A stretch of DNA of 48,579 bases, taken from NCBI RefSeq assembly GCF_014648295.1, contig NZ_BMQV01000041.1, positions 1-48,579 on the forward strand. Direction: 5' to 3'. The stretch's first letter is position 1. Every line of letters begins with the position of its first letter. The stretch comes from Shewanella saliphila (GTDB lineage: Bacteria > Pseudomonadota > Gammaproteobacteria > Enterobacterales > Shewanellaceae). Positions 35,346 to 44,482 of this stretch are shown here, piece by piece. The notes beneath the pieces were generated by a model. It was given only the letters and a program-made list of their open reading frames with translations, was not told the DNA's origin and did no database searches. The position numbers and the translations under genes are program-made.

Positions 35346-38300
35346 TTGAATTTTCGTGCATTTAAGCATTTAACACAGTGGTTAATGTTACTGACATTGA
35401 TGTTTTCAATGTCGGTTTCAGCGCAAATAGTAAATGCTAACGATAGTCTCGCCGAAGTAAAATTTGAGCACTTTAATACTGAAGGTGGCCTCAACCAAAA
35501 CTCGATCACCCGCCTATTTATGGACAGTGCTGGTATGTTGTGGATTGGCACTCAAGATGGCCTCCACAGTTATAATGGCGTCGACTTCAATCTGTACTTA
35601 AAAAAGTCAAATAACAGCAACAGTATATCGGGCAACTTTATTACCGACATTTTGCAATCTCCCGACGGCGATTTATGGGTCGGCACCTATAACGACGGCC
35701 TCAACAAACTCAACCTCACCACCGGACAGTTTACCCAATATAAGCAAGAACAAGGCTTAGCAGACCTGCAAATCACTAATTTATCTGTGATTGGCGATAC
35801 CTTATGGATAGGAACGCATGCAGGGCTTTACTTATTACCGCTAAAAACCGGAAAAATTACCCCGGTAAATTTAGGCGCCAATATTATTCCGGATATCACC
35901 AGCCTTGCCAATGTTGATAATAAATACATCGTTGTGGGCACTGAAACACACGGCACATTCGCTATCGACAGCAACACCATTATCCGGCTCGACATTCCCA
36001 CCAACATGAGCGTTAACCAAATAAAATCCAGTTCGCTTTACTCAGTATGGCTGGCGATAGACAATCAAATTTGGCGCTATAATCTCGACACCCATGAAAG
36101 AGAGCTAATATGGTCACGCGGAAATAACTACACTGAAAATCGTCGCATTACCGACTTTACCGTAGTCAATGCCAACCAGATTTTTGCCATAGGGCAAAAT
36201 ACTGGCTTATTCAAACTCGATAATATTGATGGTCAGTGGGTGAGCTCTGTATACAAACACAACCCACAGACACTGAGCAGCATTAGTGCCAATACCCTGC
36301 AAACATTAATGCTTGATCCCAGCGGCACCTTATGGATTGGTACCGGTTATTCAGGCATCGACAAGCTGAATATTAACCAACAATTTTTTAGCCACTATTA
36401 CGACTATCAAACCGGCTCGCCCGGAATGGCGAACATGATCCGCACGGTATTTCGTGATGATCAGCAGCGCCTGTGGATTGGTACCGATGGTGCGGGTGTA
36501 AAATATTTACAGCCGCACGATGCTCATTACTATTACATCAACGCACTCTTTGCCAATAAGCTCTCGCTTCCTATTGAAAACCTTGCATTAACCGTGCACG
36601 ACATAGCGCAAGACAAACAAGGTTTATTGTGGTTTGCCACCAACCTCGGGTTGTTTACCCTAGATAGCAATAACAATTTAGAACAAGTACAACCGGCCAA
36701 CGAGAAATTTCGAGCCGACACGCAAATTCGCAGTTTAGTGTTCGATAACAAAGATCGTTTATGGATAGCCACATCGCAAGGCTTGTACTTCATTTCAGAA
36801 CACACTGACCGCATGATGGCTTATAACTTTGGATTTCAATCTGAGTATTCGCCATATAAACATCAAATTATTACCCTGCATTTTAGTCAAGATTATCTCT
36901 GGCTAGGTACCATGGGCGGTGTTGTTAGGCTTGATCCAGAAAAACAGCAACTGAACTTCTTAACCCACGACCCAGACAATGACTTCAGCTTAAGTGATAA
37001 CCGAGTCAGGGACTTTTTATTAACTGAAAATGGCGATTTTTGGGTTGCGACCCATGGTGGCATCGACAAGCTCACCGTTGAATATGGCAGCTTTAAATTT
37101 GAACGCATGGATGTCAATGCCGACAATAGCAGCAACACGATTTATGCCATATTAGAAGATGACCAGCACGACTTATGGTTAAGCACTAACTCGGGTATAT
37201 CGCGCTTTAACCCCAGTCAAAAAAGCTTTATGGCCTACAACGTGTTTGAAGGACTGCAAGCTAACGAGTTTAATGGTGCTGCAAAATTCAAAGAAAAAGA
37301 CGGCTCATTATGGTTTGGTGGCATCCGCGGTTTAAATTACTTTGACCCAGAAAAAATCCCAAGCCAGCGCCCAGAAAACAAACTCGCACTGACTAAATAC
37401 ACCATCGGAGAAACCCAATATCCTATTCTCGACCTTAGCCATGCGCCTAATATTGTCATGCCCTTCGAGAAGCAAGTCATCACCTTTGAGATAGGATCGC
37501 TCAACTTTAACTACCCAGGTTTAAGTCGATTCAGCTATAAATTAGACGGTCTAGATAATGAGTGGCATAACCTTAACCAAGGTAACCACATTACTTACAC
37601 AAATTTATCACCTGGTGAATACACTTTAATGGTTCGTCATGCACTGGGCACTAATCAATACAGTCAATACACGCTCAATGTCAAAGTGTCGGTAGTGCCC
37701 CCCATTTATATGACCGTTTGGGCTTACATATTATACGGCACTGTAGGATTATTAATTGTATTGTCGCTGTTACTCTCAAGACAAAAGAAACTCGCTAAGC
37801 AGCGCGAGTTTGACTCAAGTATTCGCGCCTCAGAAGAACGCCTTAAACTTGCATTATGGGCATCTGGTGATGGCATGTGGGACTGGAATATTAAAGACGA
37901 TAAAGTGTATCGAACCAATATGGTTGAACCGACCAATGTTTCTTTAAAAGACCAATTGCTAACTAATAATGTTCACCCAGAAGACAAATCCAGAGTTGAA
38001 CAACTGCTTGACGACCACCTTAATGGTGACACCGAATTTTTTGAAGCAGAGTATCGGGTCGAAACTAAACCCGGGCAATGGTCCTGGCTATTAGACCGTG
38101 GCCAAGTAGTTGAGCGTGATAGTCATAACACACCAATACGGATGGCTGGTACCCACAAAGACATTACCAGCCGTAAGCTTACCGAAAACGAACTCAAGTT
38201 ATCATCGCAAGTGCTATTTAGCATGAATGAAGCTGTTGTCGTAGGTGAGTTAGACTACAAAGTCCGCTCAGTAAATCCTGCATTTAGTCGTATTACCGGC

Positions 38301-39857
38301 TTTAAGCATCGTGATGTCGTTGGTAAACACTTCTTGTTTTTAACCATGGGTAAACAGTCGCGTGAGTTTTATAACTCAGTAGAAACTCAGCTACTCAGGC
38401 ATAAGCACTGGGCGGGTGAAATCAACATTAGAACCCGAGATCGTCGGGGCATTCTAGCCTGGCTCGAAATCAACCAAGTTATCGACAACAAAGGCGAAAC
38501 CAGCCACTTTGTCGCAGTGTTTACTGATATTACTGCACGTAAAAAAGCAGAAGAAGATTTACGGGTATTAGCTAACTTTGATCCCTTAACCGGTCTACCA
38601 AACCGCACCCTATTTCAAGACAGACTCAACCATGCATTAACCAAAGCTATCCGAGCAGAAAGCATGGTTGCGTTATTGTTTTTAGACTTAGACCGCTTTA
38701 AACATATTAATGACTCTATGGGGCATCACATAGGCGATTTACTGCTTAAAGCCGTTGCCAGCCGTCTACAAAATTCAGTACGTGAGGGAGATACCGTCGC
38801 CCGTTTAGGTGGAGACGAATTTACCATTATTTTAGAAGGGGTGGCTAAAACAAAAGCCGCGACCATTATTGCCGAAAAAGTCTTAAAAGCGTTCCAAACG
38901 CCGTTCTTGCTCGACGATAAAGTATTAACCATTTCACCGTCGATAGGCATCAGTTTATACCCAGACGATGCTGACGATACGACCTCGTTAATTAAATATG
39001 CCGATACTGCCATGTATCATGCCAAATCACTTGGGCGCAATAACTACCAGTTTTACACAGAAAAACTCAATCAATATGCCACTCGCCATGTTCAGCTTGA
39101 GGCCGGGCTTAAAAAAGCCCTGCAAGACAATGAGTTTCATTTGGTGTATCAGCCTAAATACAATGTTGAAACACAACAAATCGTCGGCCTAGAAGCGCTG
39201 CTTCGCTGGGAAAGCCAAGAACTTGGCATTATTTCCCCGGTAGAATTTATTCCCCTTGCGGAAGAAACCGGGATGATTAATCAAATTGGTAATTGGGCCA
39301 TTAACCAAGCGTGCTGCCAACTAGCTTTATGGCACGGCCAAGGATTTGAACATATTTCAGTGGCGGTAAACCTCTCTGCCAGACAGCTCAAAGCAGACAT
39401 TATTTCCACCATCGAAGTGGCTCTTGCCGTGTCAGGTCTGCCAGCTCACGCACTTGAACTTGAGCTAACGGAATCCATGATTATGGGCAATCCGCAAGAT
39501 TCTGTCGCGGTACTTTCTCAGCTCAAAGCCTTGGGGTTAACGATTGCCATTGATGACTTTGGTACTGGTTATTCCAGCTTAAGTTATTTAAAACGTTTCC
39601 CGATCGATACCTTAAAAATTGATCAGGAGTTTGTGCGCGATATTACCGAAGACCCAGATGATGCCGCAATCACCAGCGCAATTATCACCTTAGCCCACAG
39701 TTTAGAACTTAATGTGGTTGCCGAAGGGGTTGAAACTCAAGAGCAGCTTAATTTCTTGCGCGACGGTGGATGCGATCAAGTACAAGGATTTTTACTCAGC
39801 AAACCGCTCACCGCCATCAATTGTTTAGCGTTACTCAACCAAGAAAAAAACAGTTAA
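35346..39857 (+). CDS. Propeller-sensor PAS-PAS-GGDEF-EAL protein
   Basis: Large inner-membrane c-di-GMP enzyme, 1503 residues. The signal peptide (about 1-27, ending SVSAQ) is followed by a periplasmic two-component-regulator-type beta-propeller sensor (about 35-700; repeated LWIGT and DLWVGT blades), a Y_Y_Y domain (about 710-785) and one membrane segment (about 787-811). In the cytoplasm come two PAS domains (about 830-945 and 953-1070), GGDEF (from about 1076; GGDEF at 1155, RxxD as REGD before it) and EAL (EAL at 1283-1285; DDFGTG and EGVET intact). Both output domains look catalytic, so net activity cannot be told. The start is TTG, chosen for AAAGGTGAG at 35336-35344 and the signal peptide; no ATG precedes it. 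Confidence 0.92.
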   Translation: MNFRAFKHLTQWLMLLTLMFSMSVSAQIVNANDSLAEVKFEHFNTEGGLNQNSITRLFMDSAGMLWIGTQDGLHSYNGVDFNLYLKKSNNSNSISGNFITDILQSPDGDLWVGTYNDGLNKLNLTTGQFTQYKQEQGLADLQITNLSVIGDTLWIGTHAGLYLLPLKTGKITPVNLGANIIPDITSLANVDNKYIVVGTETHGTFAIDSNTIIRLDIPTNMSVNQIKSSSLYSVWLAIDNQIWRYNLDTHERELIWSRGNNYTENRRITDFTVVNANQIFAIGQNTGLFKLDNIDGQWVSSVYKHNPQTLSSISANTLQTLMLDPSGTLWIGTGYSGIDKLNINQQFFSHYYDYQTGSPGMANMIRTVFRDDQQRLWIGTDGAGVKYLQPHDAHYYYINALFANKLSLPIENLALTVHDIAQDKQGLLWFATNLGLFTLDSNNNLEQVQPANEKFRADTQIRSLVFDNKDRLWIATSQGLYFISEHTDRMMAYNFGFQSEYSPYKHQIITLHFSQDYLWLGTMGGVVRLDPEKQQLNFLTHDPDNDFSLSDNRVRDFLLTENGDFWVATHGGIDKLTVEYGSFKFERMDVNADNSSNTIYAILEDDQHDLWLSTNSGISRFNPSQKSFMAYNVFEGLQANEFNGAAKFKEKDGSLWFGGIRGLNYFDPEKIPSQRPENKLALTKYTIGETQYPILDLSHAPNIVMPFEKQVITFEIGSLNFNYPGLSRFSYKLDGLDNEWHNLNQGNHITYTNLSPGEYTLMVRHALGTNQYSQYTLNVKVSVVPPIYMTVWAYILYGTVGLLIVLSLLLSRQKKLAKQREFDSSIRASEERLKLALWASGDGMWDWNIKDDKVYRTNMVEPTNVSLKDQLLTNNVHPEDKSRVEQLLDDHLNGDTEFFEAEYRVETKPGQWSWLLDRGQVVERDSHNTPIRMAGTHKDITSRKLTENELKLSSQVLFSMNEAVVVGELDYKVRSVNPAFSRITGFKHRDVVGKHFLFLTMGKQSREFYNSVETQLLRHKHWAGEINIRTRDRRGILAWLEINQVIDNKGETSHFVAVFTDITARKKAEEDLRVLANFDPLTGLPNRTLFQDRLNHALTKAIRAESMVALLFLDLDRFKHINDSMGHHIGDLLLKAVASRLQNSVREGDTVARLGGDEFTIILEGVAKTKAATIIAEKVLKAFQTPFLLDDKVLTISPSIGISLYPDDADDTTSLIKYADTAMYHAKSLGRNNYQFYTEKLNQYATRHVQLEAGLKKALQDNEFHLVYQPKYNVETQQIVGLEALLRWESQELGIISPVEFIPLAEETGMINQIGNWAINQACCQLALWHGQGFEHISVAVNLSARQLKADIISTIEVALAVSGLPAHALELELTESMIMGNPQDSVAVLSQLKALGLTIAIDDFGTGYSSLSYLKRFPIDTLKIDQEFVRDITEDPDDAAITSAIITLAHSLELNVVAEGVETQEQLNFLRDGGCDQVQGFLLSKPLTAINCLALLNQEKNS

Positions 39858-39868
39858 CCGCAATATGC

Positions 39869-39910
39869 CAGACAAAATAAAAGCTCCCTTGGGAGCTTTT
39901 ATTTTGTCTG
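39869..39910. terminator. Bidirectional terminator, 20-bp perfect arms
   Basis: CAGACAAAATAAAAGCTCCC (39869-39888) and its exact reverse complement (39891-39910) are separated by only TT. The GC core GCTCCC/GGGAGC is flanked by A- and T-rich tails, so it can end transcription from both convergent genes. The pairing is much longer than a terminator needs. Confidence 0.9.
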
Positions 39911-39924
39911 TAGCTTAACTTAAA

Positions 39925-41016
39925 CTAAGGCGCTACACGCTCAACACGGTTTACCCAGCCTTGCGGTGCAGCCACATGACCTTTTTGCAACTCAGTAAAC
40001 AGCTTATAGATGCGCTGAATATTAGGCCCAACCTTACCATCACCCACAGTGATAACACGGCCATCTTCAAAGATGTAAGAGCTTACAGGCGATACCACTG
40101 CAGCAGTACCAAAACCGCCCGCTTCAATAATTTCACCTGATTCAATGTCAGCAATAAACTGATCTAGCATCACTGTTTCTTGCCTCACTTCACAGCCCAG
40201 CATCTCGCCTAACTCCATGATCGATTGCGAGGTGATCGATTTTAAAATCGTGTCAGTGAATGTTGGGATGATCAAAGTGCCATCTTTCAAAATATGGAAG
40301 TGGTTCATCGCACCAGCTTCTTCAATTTGAGTATTGGTAGAGTCTAAATACAACACCTGCGATGCGCCATACTCAACTGCAGCTTTACCCGCACGTAGAG
40401 AAGCGGCATAGTTGCCTGCCGCTTTAGAAGCACCAGTACCGCCAGACACAGCACGATGAAATTGAGTGCTAATTAATAACCGAATACCATTATTTACCCC
40501 TGAGGCATAATAAGCGCCTGACGGGCTTAACATCACACAAAAAGTATATTGTTGGCTTGGGCTTACCGATAAACGGTCTTCAGTGGCAAAAATAAACGGG
40601 CGAATATATAAACATGCGCCTTCTTGCTGTGGAAACCACAAACGGTCGACATCAATAAGGGCATTAATCGCTTTGACTTGCATGGCTTCGTCGATATTTG
40701 GAATACACACAATATCGGCAGAACGGTTCATGCGTTCAGCATTTTTATTTAAACGGAAAGTATAAATTTCGCCGTCTTCATGCATAAAGGCTTTCGCGCC
40801 TTCAAAAATCGATTGGCCGTAATGCAATGACATTGCACCTGGCGCCATTTCAAATGGACCATAAGGCACGATACGCGGATCGCACCATTGACCATCACGG
40901 TAATCCATTAAAAACATGTGGTCAGTTCGAAGCTTACCGAAACCCACGTCGCCTTCTGGCATAAATGGTTCTGTACGGCGCTCTGACGCAGATTTTAAAT
41001 TATATTTTATGTCCAT
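39925..41016 (-). CDS. ilvE: Branched-chain amino acid aminotransferase, type II (mitochondrial BCAT-like)
   Basis: PLP fold-type-IV enzyme of 363 residues that makes Val, Ile and Leu from their 2-oxo acids. Motifs are LHYGQSIFEGAKAF, LYIRPF, the PLP lysine in ASKAAGNYAAS, and EEAGAMNHF. Length and motifs match the eukaryotic/Gram-positive BCAT type (about 360 residues), not the 309-residue enterobacterial IlvE. It is probably the operon-missing aminotransferase, because no ilvE lies in ilvGMDA. AAGGTGG lies before ATG 41016. This leader shares the 15-nt block ATACCACCTTAAAAA (+ strand) with ilvC (28768-28782 there, 41020-41034 here). The symbol is functional; the family could equally be called ilvK. 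Confidence 0.92.
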   Translation of the reverse strand: MDIKYNLKSASERRTEPFMPEGDVGFGKLRTDHMFLMDYRDGQWCDPRIVPYGPFEMAPGAMSLHYGQSIFEGAKAFMHEDGEIYTFRLNKNAERMNRSADIVCIPNIDEAMQVKAINALIDVDRLWFPQQEGACLYIRPFIFATEDRLSVSPSQQYTFCVMLSPSGAYYASGVNNGIRLLISTQFHRAVSGGTGASKAAGNYAASLRAGKAAVEYGASQVLYLDSTNTQIEEAGAMNHFHILKDGTLIIPTFTDTILKSITSQSIMELGEMLGCEVRQETVMLDQFIADIESGEIIEAGGFGTAAVVSPVSSYIFEDGRVITVGDGKVGPNIQRIYKLFTELQKGHVAAPQGWVNRVERVAP

Positions 41017-41194
41017 TGCATACCACCTTAAAAACTGAGCTTGCAGACTATTTAGGCTAGAGAATAATGTCAAGTCGCAGCCGTAGATCCTAAATCAAAA
41101 TACGTCAATTGAACGTAACAAGCATCAATATATTTATTCATATTGCAACAAACAAACTGTCAGTGCATCACTCTATTTTACTCAGTTGCTGTGC

Positions 41195-41548
41195 TTAACT
41201 TAACTGTGCAGCAATAACCGATATTTCAACTAAGTATTCTGGCTCCGCAATGGCGGCTTGCACGCAGGCTCTTGCCGGAGCATGCCCCTGTGGTAACCAT
41301 TGGTCCCATACTTGGTTCATAGCATCGTAATCGTCCATGTCTTTCAGGTAAATAGTCGCTGATAAAATATGTTCACGGTTCGAGCCCGCTTGAGCTAATA
41401 AGTCATCCACTTCTTCTAACATGGTGATGGTTTGCGTTTCAATATCACTAAACTTGTCTTTAGCAACCTGGCCGCAGAGGTAAATTGTCTTATTGTGGAC
41501 CACAATACTGCTCATGCGGGTGCTAACATCGAGTCGGGTAATTGTCAT
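41195..41548 (-). CDS. RidA-family protein, YoaB-like
   Basis: A 117-residue member of the Rid superfamily, which hydrolyses reactive enamine/imine intermediates made by PLP enzymes such as IlvA. The arginine characteristic of the active site is in [18 protein letters not shown] closes the fold. It resembles E. coli YoaB more than RidA itself. The start MTITRLDV (41548) fits the family; the longer frame has no support and the ribosome-binding site is weak. A relation to the branched-chain pathway is likely on family grounds, but it is not in that operon. Confidence 0.83.
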   Translation of the reverse strand: MTITRLDVSTRMSSIVVHNKTIYLCGQVAKDKFSDIETQTITMLEEVDDLLAQAGSNREHILSATIYLKDMDDYDAMNQVWDQWLPQGHAPARACVQAAIAEPEYLVEISVIAAQLS

Positions 41549-41720
41549 AAAAAAGGCTTTTGTTGAGTAGGTTAGCCGATGAAAATAGCGCGATCTCAGA
41601 TAAAGCACAATAACCAACGATTTATTGAATATATTTTAGCCACTTAGCATTAAAGGCTATTCCTATAGCCCTTGTCACTGCTAGAATCGGGTTTCCATCC
41701 AGAAACGTATAGGACTCCCC

Positions 41721-41942
41721 ATGAGCCTTGAATTATTGTCCCAACTGGAAACCAAAATCCAGGCGACTCTTGAAAATATTGAGCTACTAAAAATGGAGCT
41801 TGAAGAAGAGAAGCAAAAGAATGAAGAATTAGCAAAACAGCAGCAAGAACTGACACAAAAAAACCAACAATTGCAGCAAGACCTCAACTCATGGAGCGAT
41901 AAGGTCAATGGCCTTGTTGGCTTATTGAATAGCGAAATGTAA
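41721..41942 (+). CDS. zapB: Cell division protein ZapB
   Basis: A 73-residue all-coiled-coil protein, [20 protein letters not shown] onward, with the high Gln/Glu/Lys/Leu content and length of ZapB (E. coli 81). ZapB links the Z-ring through ZapA to the chromosome-terminus protein MatP and helps ring assembly. AGGA precedes the ATG. It is convergent with the small gene at 41951, with only 8 nt between stops, and divergent from the RidA-like gene. A coiled coil alone gives limited specificity, but length and start support the call. Confidence 0.83.
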   Translation: MSLELLSQLETKIQATLENIELLKMELEEEKQKNEELAKQQQELTQKNQQLQQDLNSWSDKVNGLVGLLNSEM

Positions 41943-41950
41943 GTTAGTTT

Positions 41951-42163
41951 TTACGTTGATTGCCGTGGCGCAGATTGCGCCTCAATCAGCGCATTGAGTT
42001 CGCTGACAGCCTGCTTTACTTTTGGCAGGCTTTTTTGACTTTGTAAAAAGCGTCCTTTATCAAATTCAAGTAAACCTAAATCCTTTACCCAAATAGCGCC
42101 ACTTAGAAAGATCCTAACATGCTTAACAATTAACTTGGGCGCATATACAGGGAACGTTCTCAT
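41951..42163 (-). CDS. Conserved small protein of unknown function
   Basis: A 70-residue protein with a strong ribosome-binding site (AGGAGG 7 nt before the ATG at 42163). It is basic in the first half (YAPKLIVKHVRIFLSGAIWVKDLG) and ends in a helical, Gln/Ser-rich tail. No signal peptide is visible and I recognise no family. The longer frame to 42271 lacks a ribosome-binding site. The convincing start suggests a real gene. Its function is unknown; its neighbour zapB is convergent, so context says little. Confidence 0.7.
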   Translation of the reverse strand: MRTFPVYAPKLIVKHVRIFLSGAIWVKDLGLLEFDKGRFLQSQKSLPKVKQAVSELNALIEAQSAPRQST

Positions 42164-42185
42164 ATGGTTTCCTCCTAGAGCGAAT

Positions 42186-42217
42186 ACGTGCAATACCATA
42201 AACGTGCAATACCATAA
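42186..42217 (+). repeat. 16-bp tandem direct repeat
   Basis: ACGTGCAATACCATAA occurs twice in a row (42186-42201 and 42202-42217), followed by ACG. It lies 23 nt upstream of the small gene start at 42163, in its leader or promoter. Confidence 0.85.
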
Positions 42218-42407
42218 ACGATGTTGACTATAGTAATGTGACCGAATAAAAAAAGATTCATCGTGCTTCACGTTTCATATTCAACAAGGTTTTTCTCATC
42301 TCAAAATTTGACCTCACACAGGAATAAGAGTTTCCCTCTTTACAAAATTTACCTTGGTCTATTCACATAACGTGACCTGGATAGTTTTTATGACAATATA
42401 ATGTCGC

Positions 42408-42436
42408 TTGCCAATATTTTGACACCATGCTAATAT
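42408..42436 (+). promoter_or_regulatory. Sigma70 promoter for candidate sRNA
   Basis: TTGCCA (42408-42413), a 17-nt spacer, and TAATAT (42431-42436). Spacing is ideal and both boxes are close to consensus. Transcription would start near 42443. Confidence 0.5.
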
Positions 42437-42442
42437 TCTTTC

Positions 42443-42514
42443 CGTTACTCAGGGTAAAAAAGAGTCATTTGACTCATCACCGTATCGTCTTTTATAGACA
42501 TACGGTTTTTTTTT
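42443..42514 (+). ncRNA. Candidate small RNA (about 72 nt)
   Basis: From the predicted start at about 42443 to the T run at 42514 there is no ORF, but two structures: GAGTC/GACTC (42462-42475) and a terminator stem. The terminator pairs ACCGTAT (42479-42485) with ATACGGT (42500-42506), and GTCT (42487-42490) with AGAC (42496-42499), then nine T. No + strand gene follows (the next gene is dsbA on the minus strand), so it is not a leader. I do not recognise it as Spot 42 or another known RNA. It is inferred from sequence only. Confidence 0.45.
42479..42514 (+). terminator. Rho-independent terminator of the candidate sRNA
   Basis: An 11-bp stem with one bulged base (C42486), loop TTTAT, and nine T following. 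It is the strongest terminator signal in this gap and faces the + strand. Confidence 0.8.
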
Positions 42515-42560
42515 GCCTGCAAATCCATTCTCATAGCAGTAAAACCCTGTCACCAGACAA

Positions 42561-42586
42561 CAAAAAAGGAGCCTAGGCTCCTTTTT
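42561..42586 (-). terminator. dsbA terminator
   Basis: A6-GGAGCC-TA-GGCTCC-T6 is a perfect 26-nt palindrome, 50 nt downstream of the dsbA stop. It works on either strand. Confidence 0.85.
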
Positions 42587-42635
42587 TAGTGTTATCCGTT
42601 TGCGCAAATTAAGCGCTAAACCGGCAGTAACATCG

Positions 42636-43253
42636 TTACTTTTTGTTCATTGTTGTTAAGTAAAATGCAATGTCTAGTAACTCGTCATAAGACTTAATCG
42701 AGCTAGTTTCAACACGGTATTTACCGTTAACCACTAATGAAGGCACACCTGAAATTTTAGCATTTTCAGTATCACGTTTCATTTTAGACATTTGTGCATT
42801 GACCATAAATGAACTTGCTGCCGAGTCATAGTCTTTAGCATCTACGCCATTGGCAATAAAGAGTGCTCTAACATCATCAGCACGAGTAAACTGCTGGCGC
42901 TTGTCATGGATAGCACTAAACAATGCTGCTTCGATTTTCTTTTCAACGTTAAGTTGTTTTGCTACCGCAAATGCACGTGACATTTCTACGCCCATTTCAC
43001 GACCAATAAAATCGACATGCGACTGGCTGAAGCTAACGCCTTCTGGAATATTGGCTTCAATTTTTGGTACAACAGTTTTAGCAAAGTTGTAACAGTGTGG
43101 ACAATAGAAAGAGAAAAACTCCATAATTTCAGGCTTAGCAGAACCAGGGCCATCATTAATTACAGTGTAATGAACACCTTCTTTGTAATCTGCAGCCATC
43201 GTCGTCATTGGCGCGAGTAGTAATGCTACGGCCATCAATAATGCTTTTTTCAT
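42636..43253 (-). CDS. dsbA: Periplasmic thiol:disulfide oxidoreductase DsbA
   Basis: A 205-residue precursor that puts disulfides into secreted proteins. The signal peptide (MKKALLMAVALLLAPMTTMA) is cut at about residue 20. The redox motif CPHC is at 51-54, and the cis-Pro loop GVPSL is near residue 168. AAGGAAG lies before the ATG at 43253; the longer frame is not used. It lies downstream of srkA on the same strand, as in E. coli, though a 221-nt gap suggests its own promoter here. Confidence 0.95.
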   Translation of the reverse strand: MKKALLMAVALLLAPMTTMAADYKEGVHYTVINDGPGSAKPEIMEFFSFYCPHCYNFAKTVVPKIEANIPEGVSFSQSHVDFIGREMGVEMSRAFAVAKQLNVEKKIEAALFSAIHDKRQQFTRADDVRALFIANGVDAKDYDSAASSFMVNAQMSKMKRDTENAKISGVPSLVVNGKYRVETSSIKSYDELLDIAFYLTTMNKK

Positions 43254-43474
43254 CTTACTTCCTTTAATAGGCAAACTAATTATAAAAACGCTGTATCTAT
43301 CATAGTCTAGCGTCAGCCAGAAACTCAATCGCTAGTTAATTGTATTTGTAACTAAATACATCCCGATAGTGATTATGAAAAAATGTTAATACCCATCACG
43401 TTAATAATCAAAAACGTGCAGAGTAGCTCAAACTTTTCAACTCCCATTTAGAGCAGAGTCTATACCATCACTCA

Positions 43475-44482
43475 TTAACCCTGATTAAAGCTTGCCAAAC
43501 TCAATGGCGCTTCATTCAACGCAGCAAGCTGCTCTTTAAACGCTAAGGTTTGTTGTTCCCAATATTTGATGTCAGCAAACCAGGGAAAGTTCATTGGAAA
43601 TGCAGGATCTTGCCAACGTTTGGTCAGCCATGCATTGTAATGGATCATCCTAAAGGCTCTTAACGGTTCGATTAATGCTAATTGTCTGGTGTCAAAGTCG
43701 CAAAACTCTTGATAGGCATCAATTAAAATATCGAGCTGCAATAATTGCTGCGCCCTATCGCCAGTCAGCATCATCCAAATGTCTTGCACTGCTGGGCCTT
43801 GCCTTGCATCATCTAAATCAACAAACCCTGGGCCATCATCTGGAGTCCATAAAATATTACCTGGATGCAAATCGCCGTGCAGACGAATCGTATCAAAGCT
43901 GTGTTGCTGCCAAATCTGCTTGGCTTTTGTTAGCACTTGCTCTGCCACAGTAAAAAAGGCACTGCGCATACCTTCGGCGACGATGCCACTGTCTTGTAAA
44001 TAACGATAAGCGTCATCACCTAAAATTTCAGGCGTTAACGGCTCGCGATACACAAAAGGCTGCTTGCTGGCATATTGATGTATACGGCCAATAAAGCGCC
44101 CTACTGACTCTAACTGCTCTAGGTTATCGACTTCAAAAGCGCGGCCACCTATCGATGGAAATAACGCAAATCGGTAGCCTTTAAACTCGAACAAGGTTTT
44201 ATTTTCAATGATTACGGGCACAGCGATAGGAATGTCTTCAGCGGCTAACGCCAAAGCATAGTCATGCTCTTCTTGTATTTGCGCTTCACTCCAACGTTGT
44301 GGTCGATAAAACTTAACCACATAACGTAAGCCTTGGTCGCAGCGGAACTGATAAACCCGGTTTTCATAACTGTTTAAGGCTAATAAACCGGTCTCAGGAA
44401 ATACGCCAATGCTTTCAATGGCATCTAAAATCAAATCAGGCGTTAGAGCCTGAAAATGAAATTCTGCGCTGCTATTATCCAT
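43475..44482 (-). CDS. srkA: Stress response serine/threonine kinase SrkA (YihE)
   Basis: A 335-residue kinase of the YihE family (E. coli 328). YihE counters toxin-induced and oxidative cell death and is linked to Cpx regulation with dsbA. Motifs are a catalytic HGDLHPGN with the Asp, the metal-binding DLDD block, and a Lys in YVVKFYRP as nucleotide binder. Its start overlaps the end of the upstream small gene by 8 nt, so the two are co-translated. Cpx control is established for E. coli, but not shown by this sequence. Confidence 0.92.
   Translation of the reverse strand: MDNSSAEFHFQALTPDLILDAIESIGVFPETGLLALNSYENRVYQFRCDQGLRYVVKFYRPQRWSEAQIQEEHDYALALAAEDIPIAVPVIIENKTLFEFKGYRFALFPSIGGRAFEVDNLEQLESVGRFIGRIHQYASKQPFVYREPLTPEILGDDAYRYLQDSGIVAEGMRSAFFTVAEQVLTKAKQIWQQHSFDTIRLHGDLHPGNILWTPDDGPGFVDLDDARQGPAVQDIWMMLTGDRAQQLLQLDILIDAYQEFCDFDTRQLALIEPLRAFRMIHYNAWLTKRWQDPAFPMNFPWFADIKYWEQQTLAFKEQLAALNEAPLSLASFNQG

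Larger units (their letters stand above)
42164..42635. other. Gap upstream of the small gene, holding repeats and a candidate sRNA
   Basis: This 472-nt stretch has no ORF. It contains a 16-bp tandem repeat (42186-42217), a sigma70-like promoter (42408-42436), a short region ending in a strong + strand terminator (42479-42514), and the dsbA terminator (42561-42586). Confidence 0.7.

Noticed and set aside
42164..42271. 36-residue N-terminal extension of the small minus-strand gene
   Set aside because: AGGAGG lies right before the internal ATG at 42163, and the extension crosses the tandem repeat.
42443..42514. Spot 42 RNA, which lies near dsbA in E. coli
   Set aside because: The sequence does not resemble Spot 42 and its polA neighbourhood is absent.
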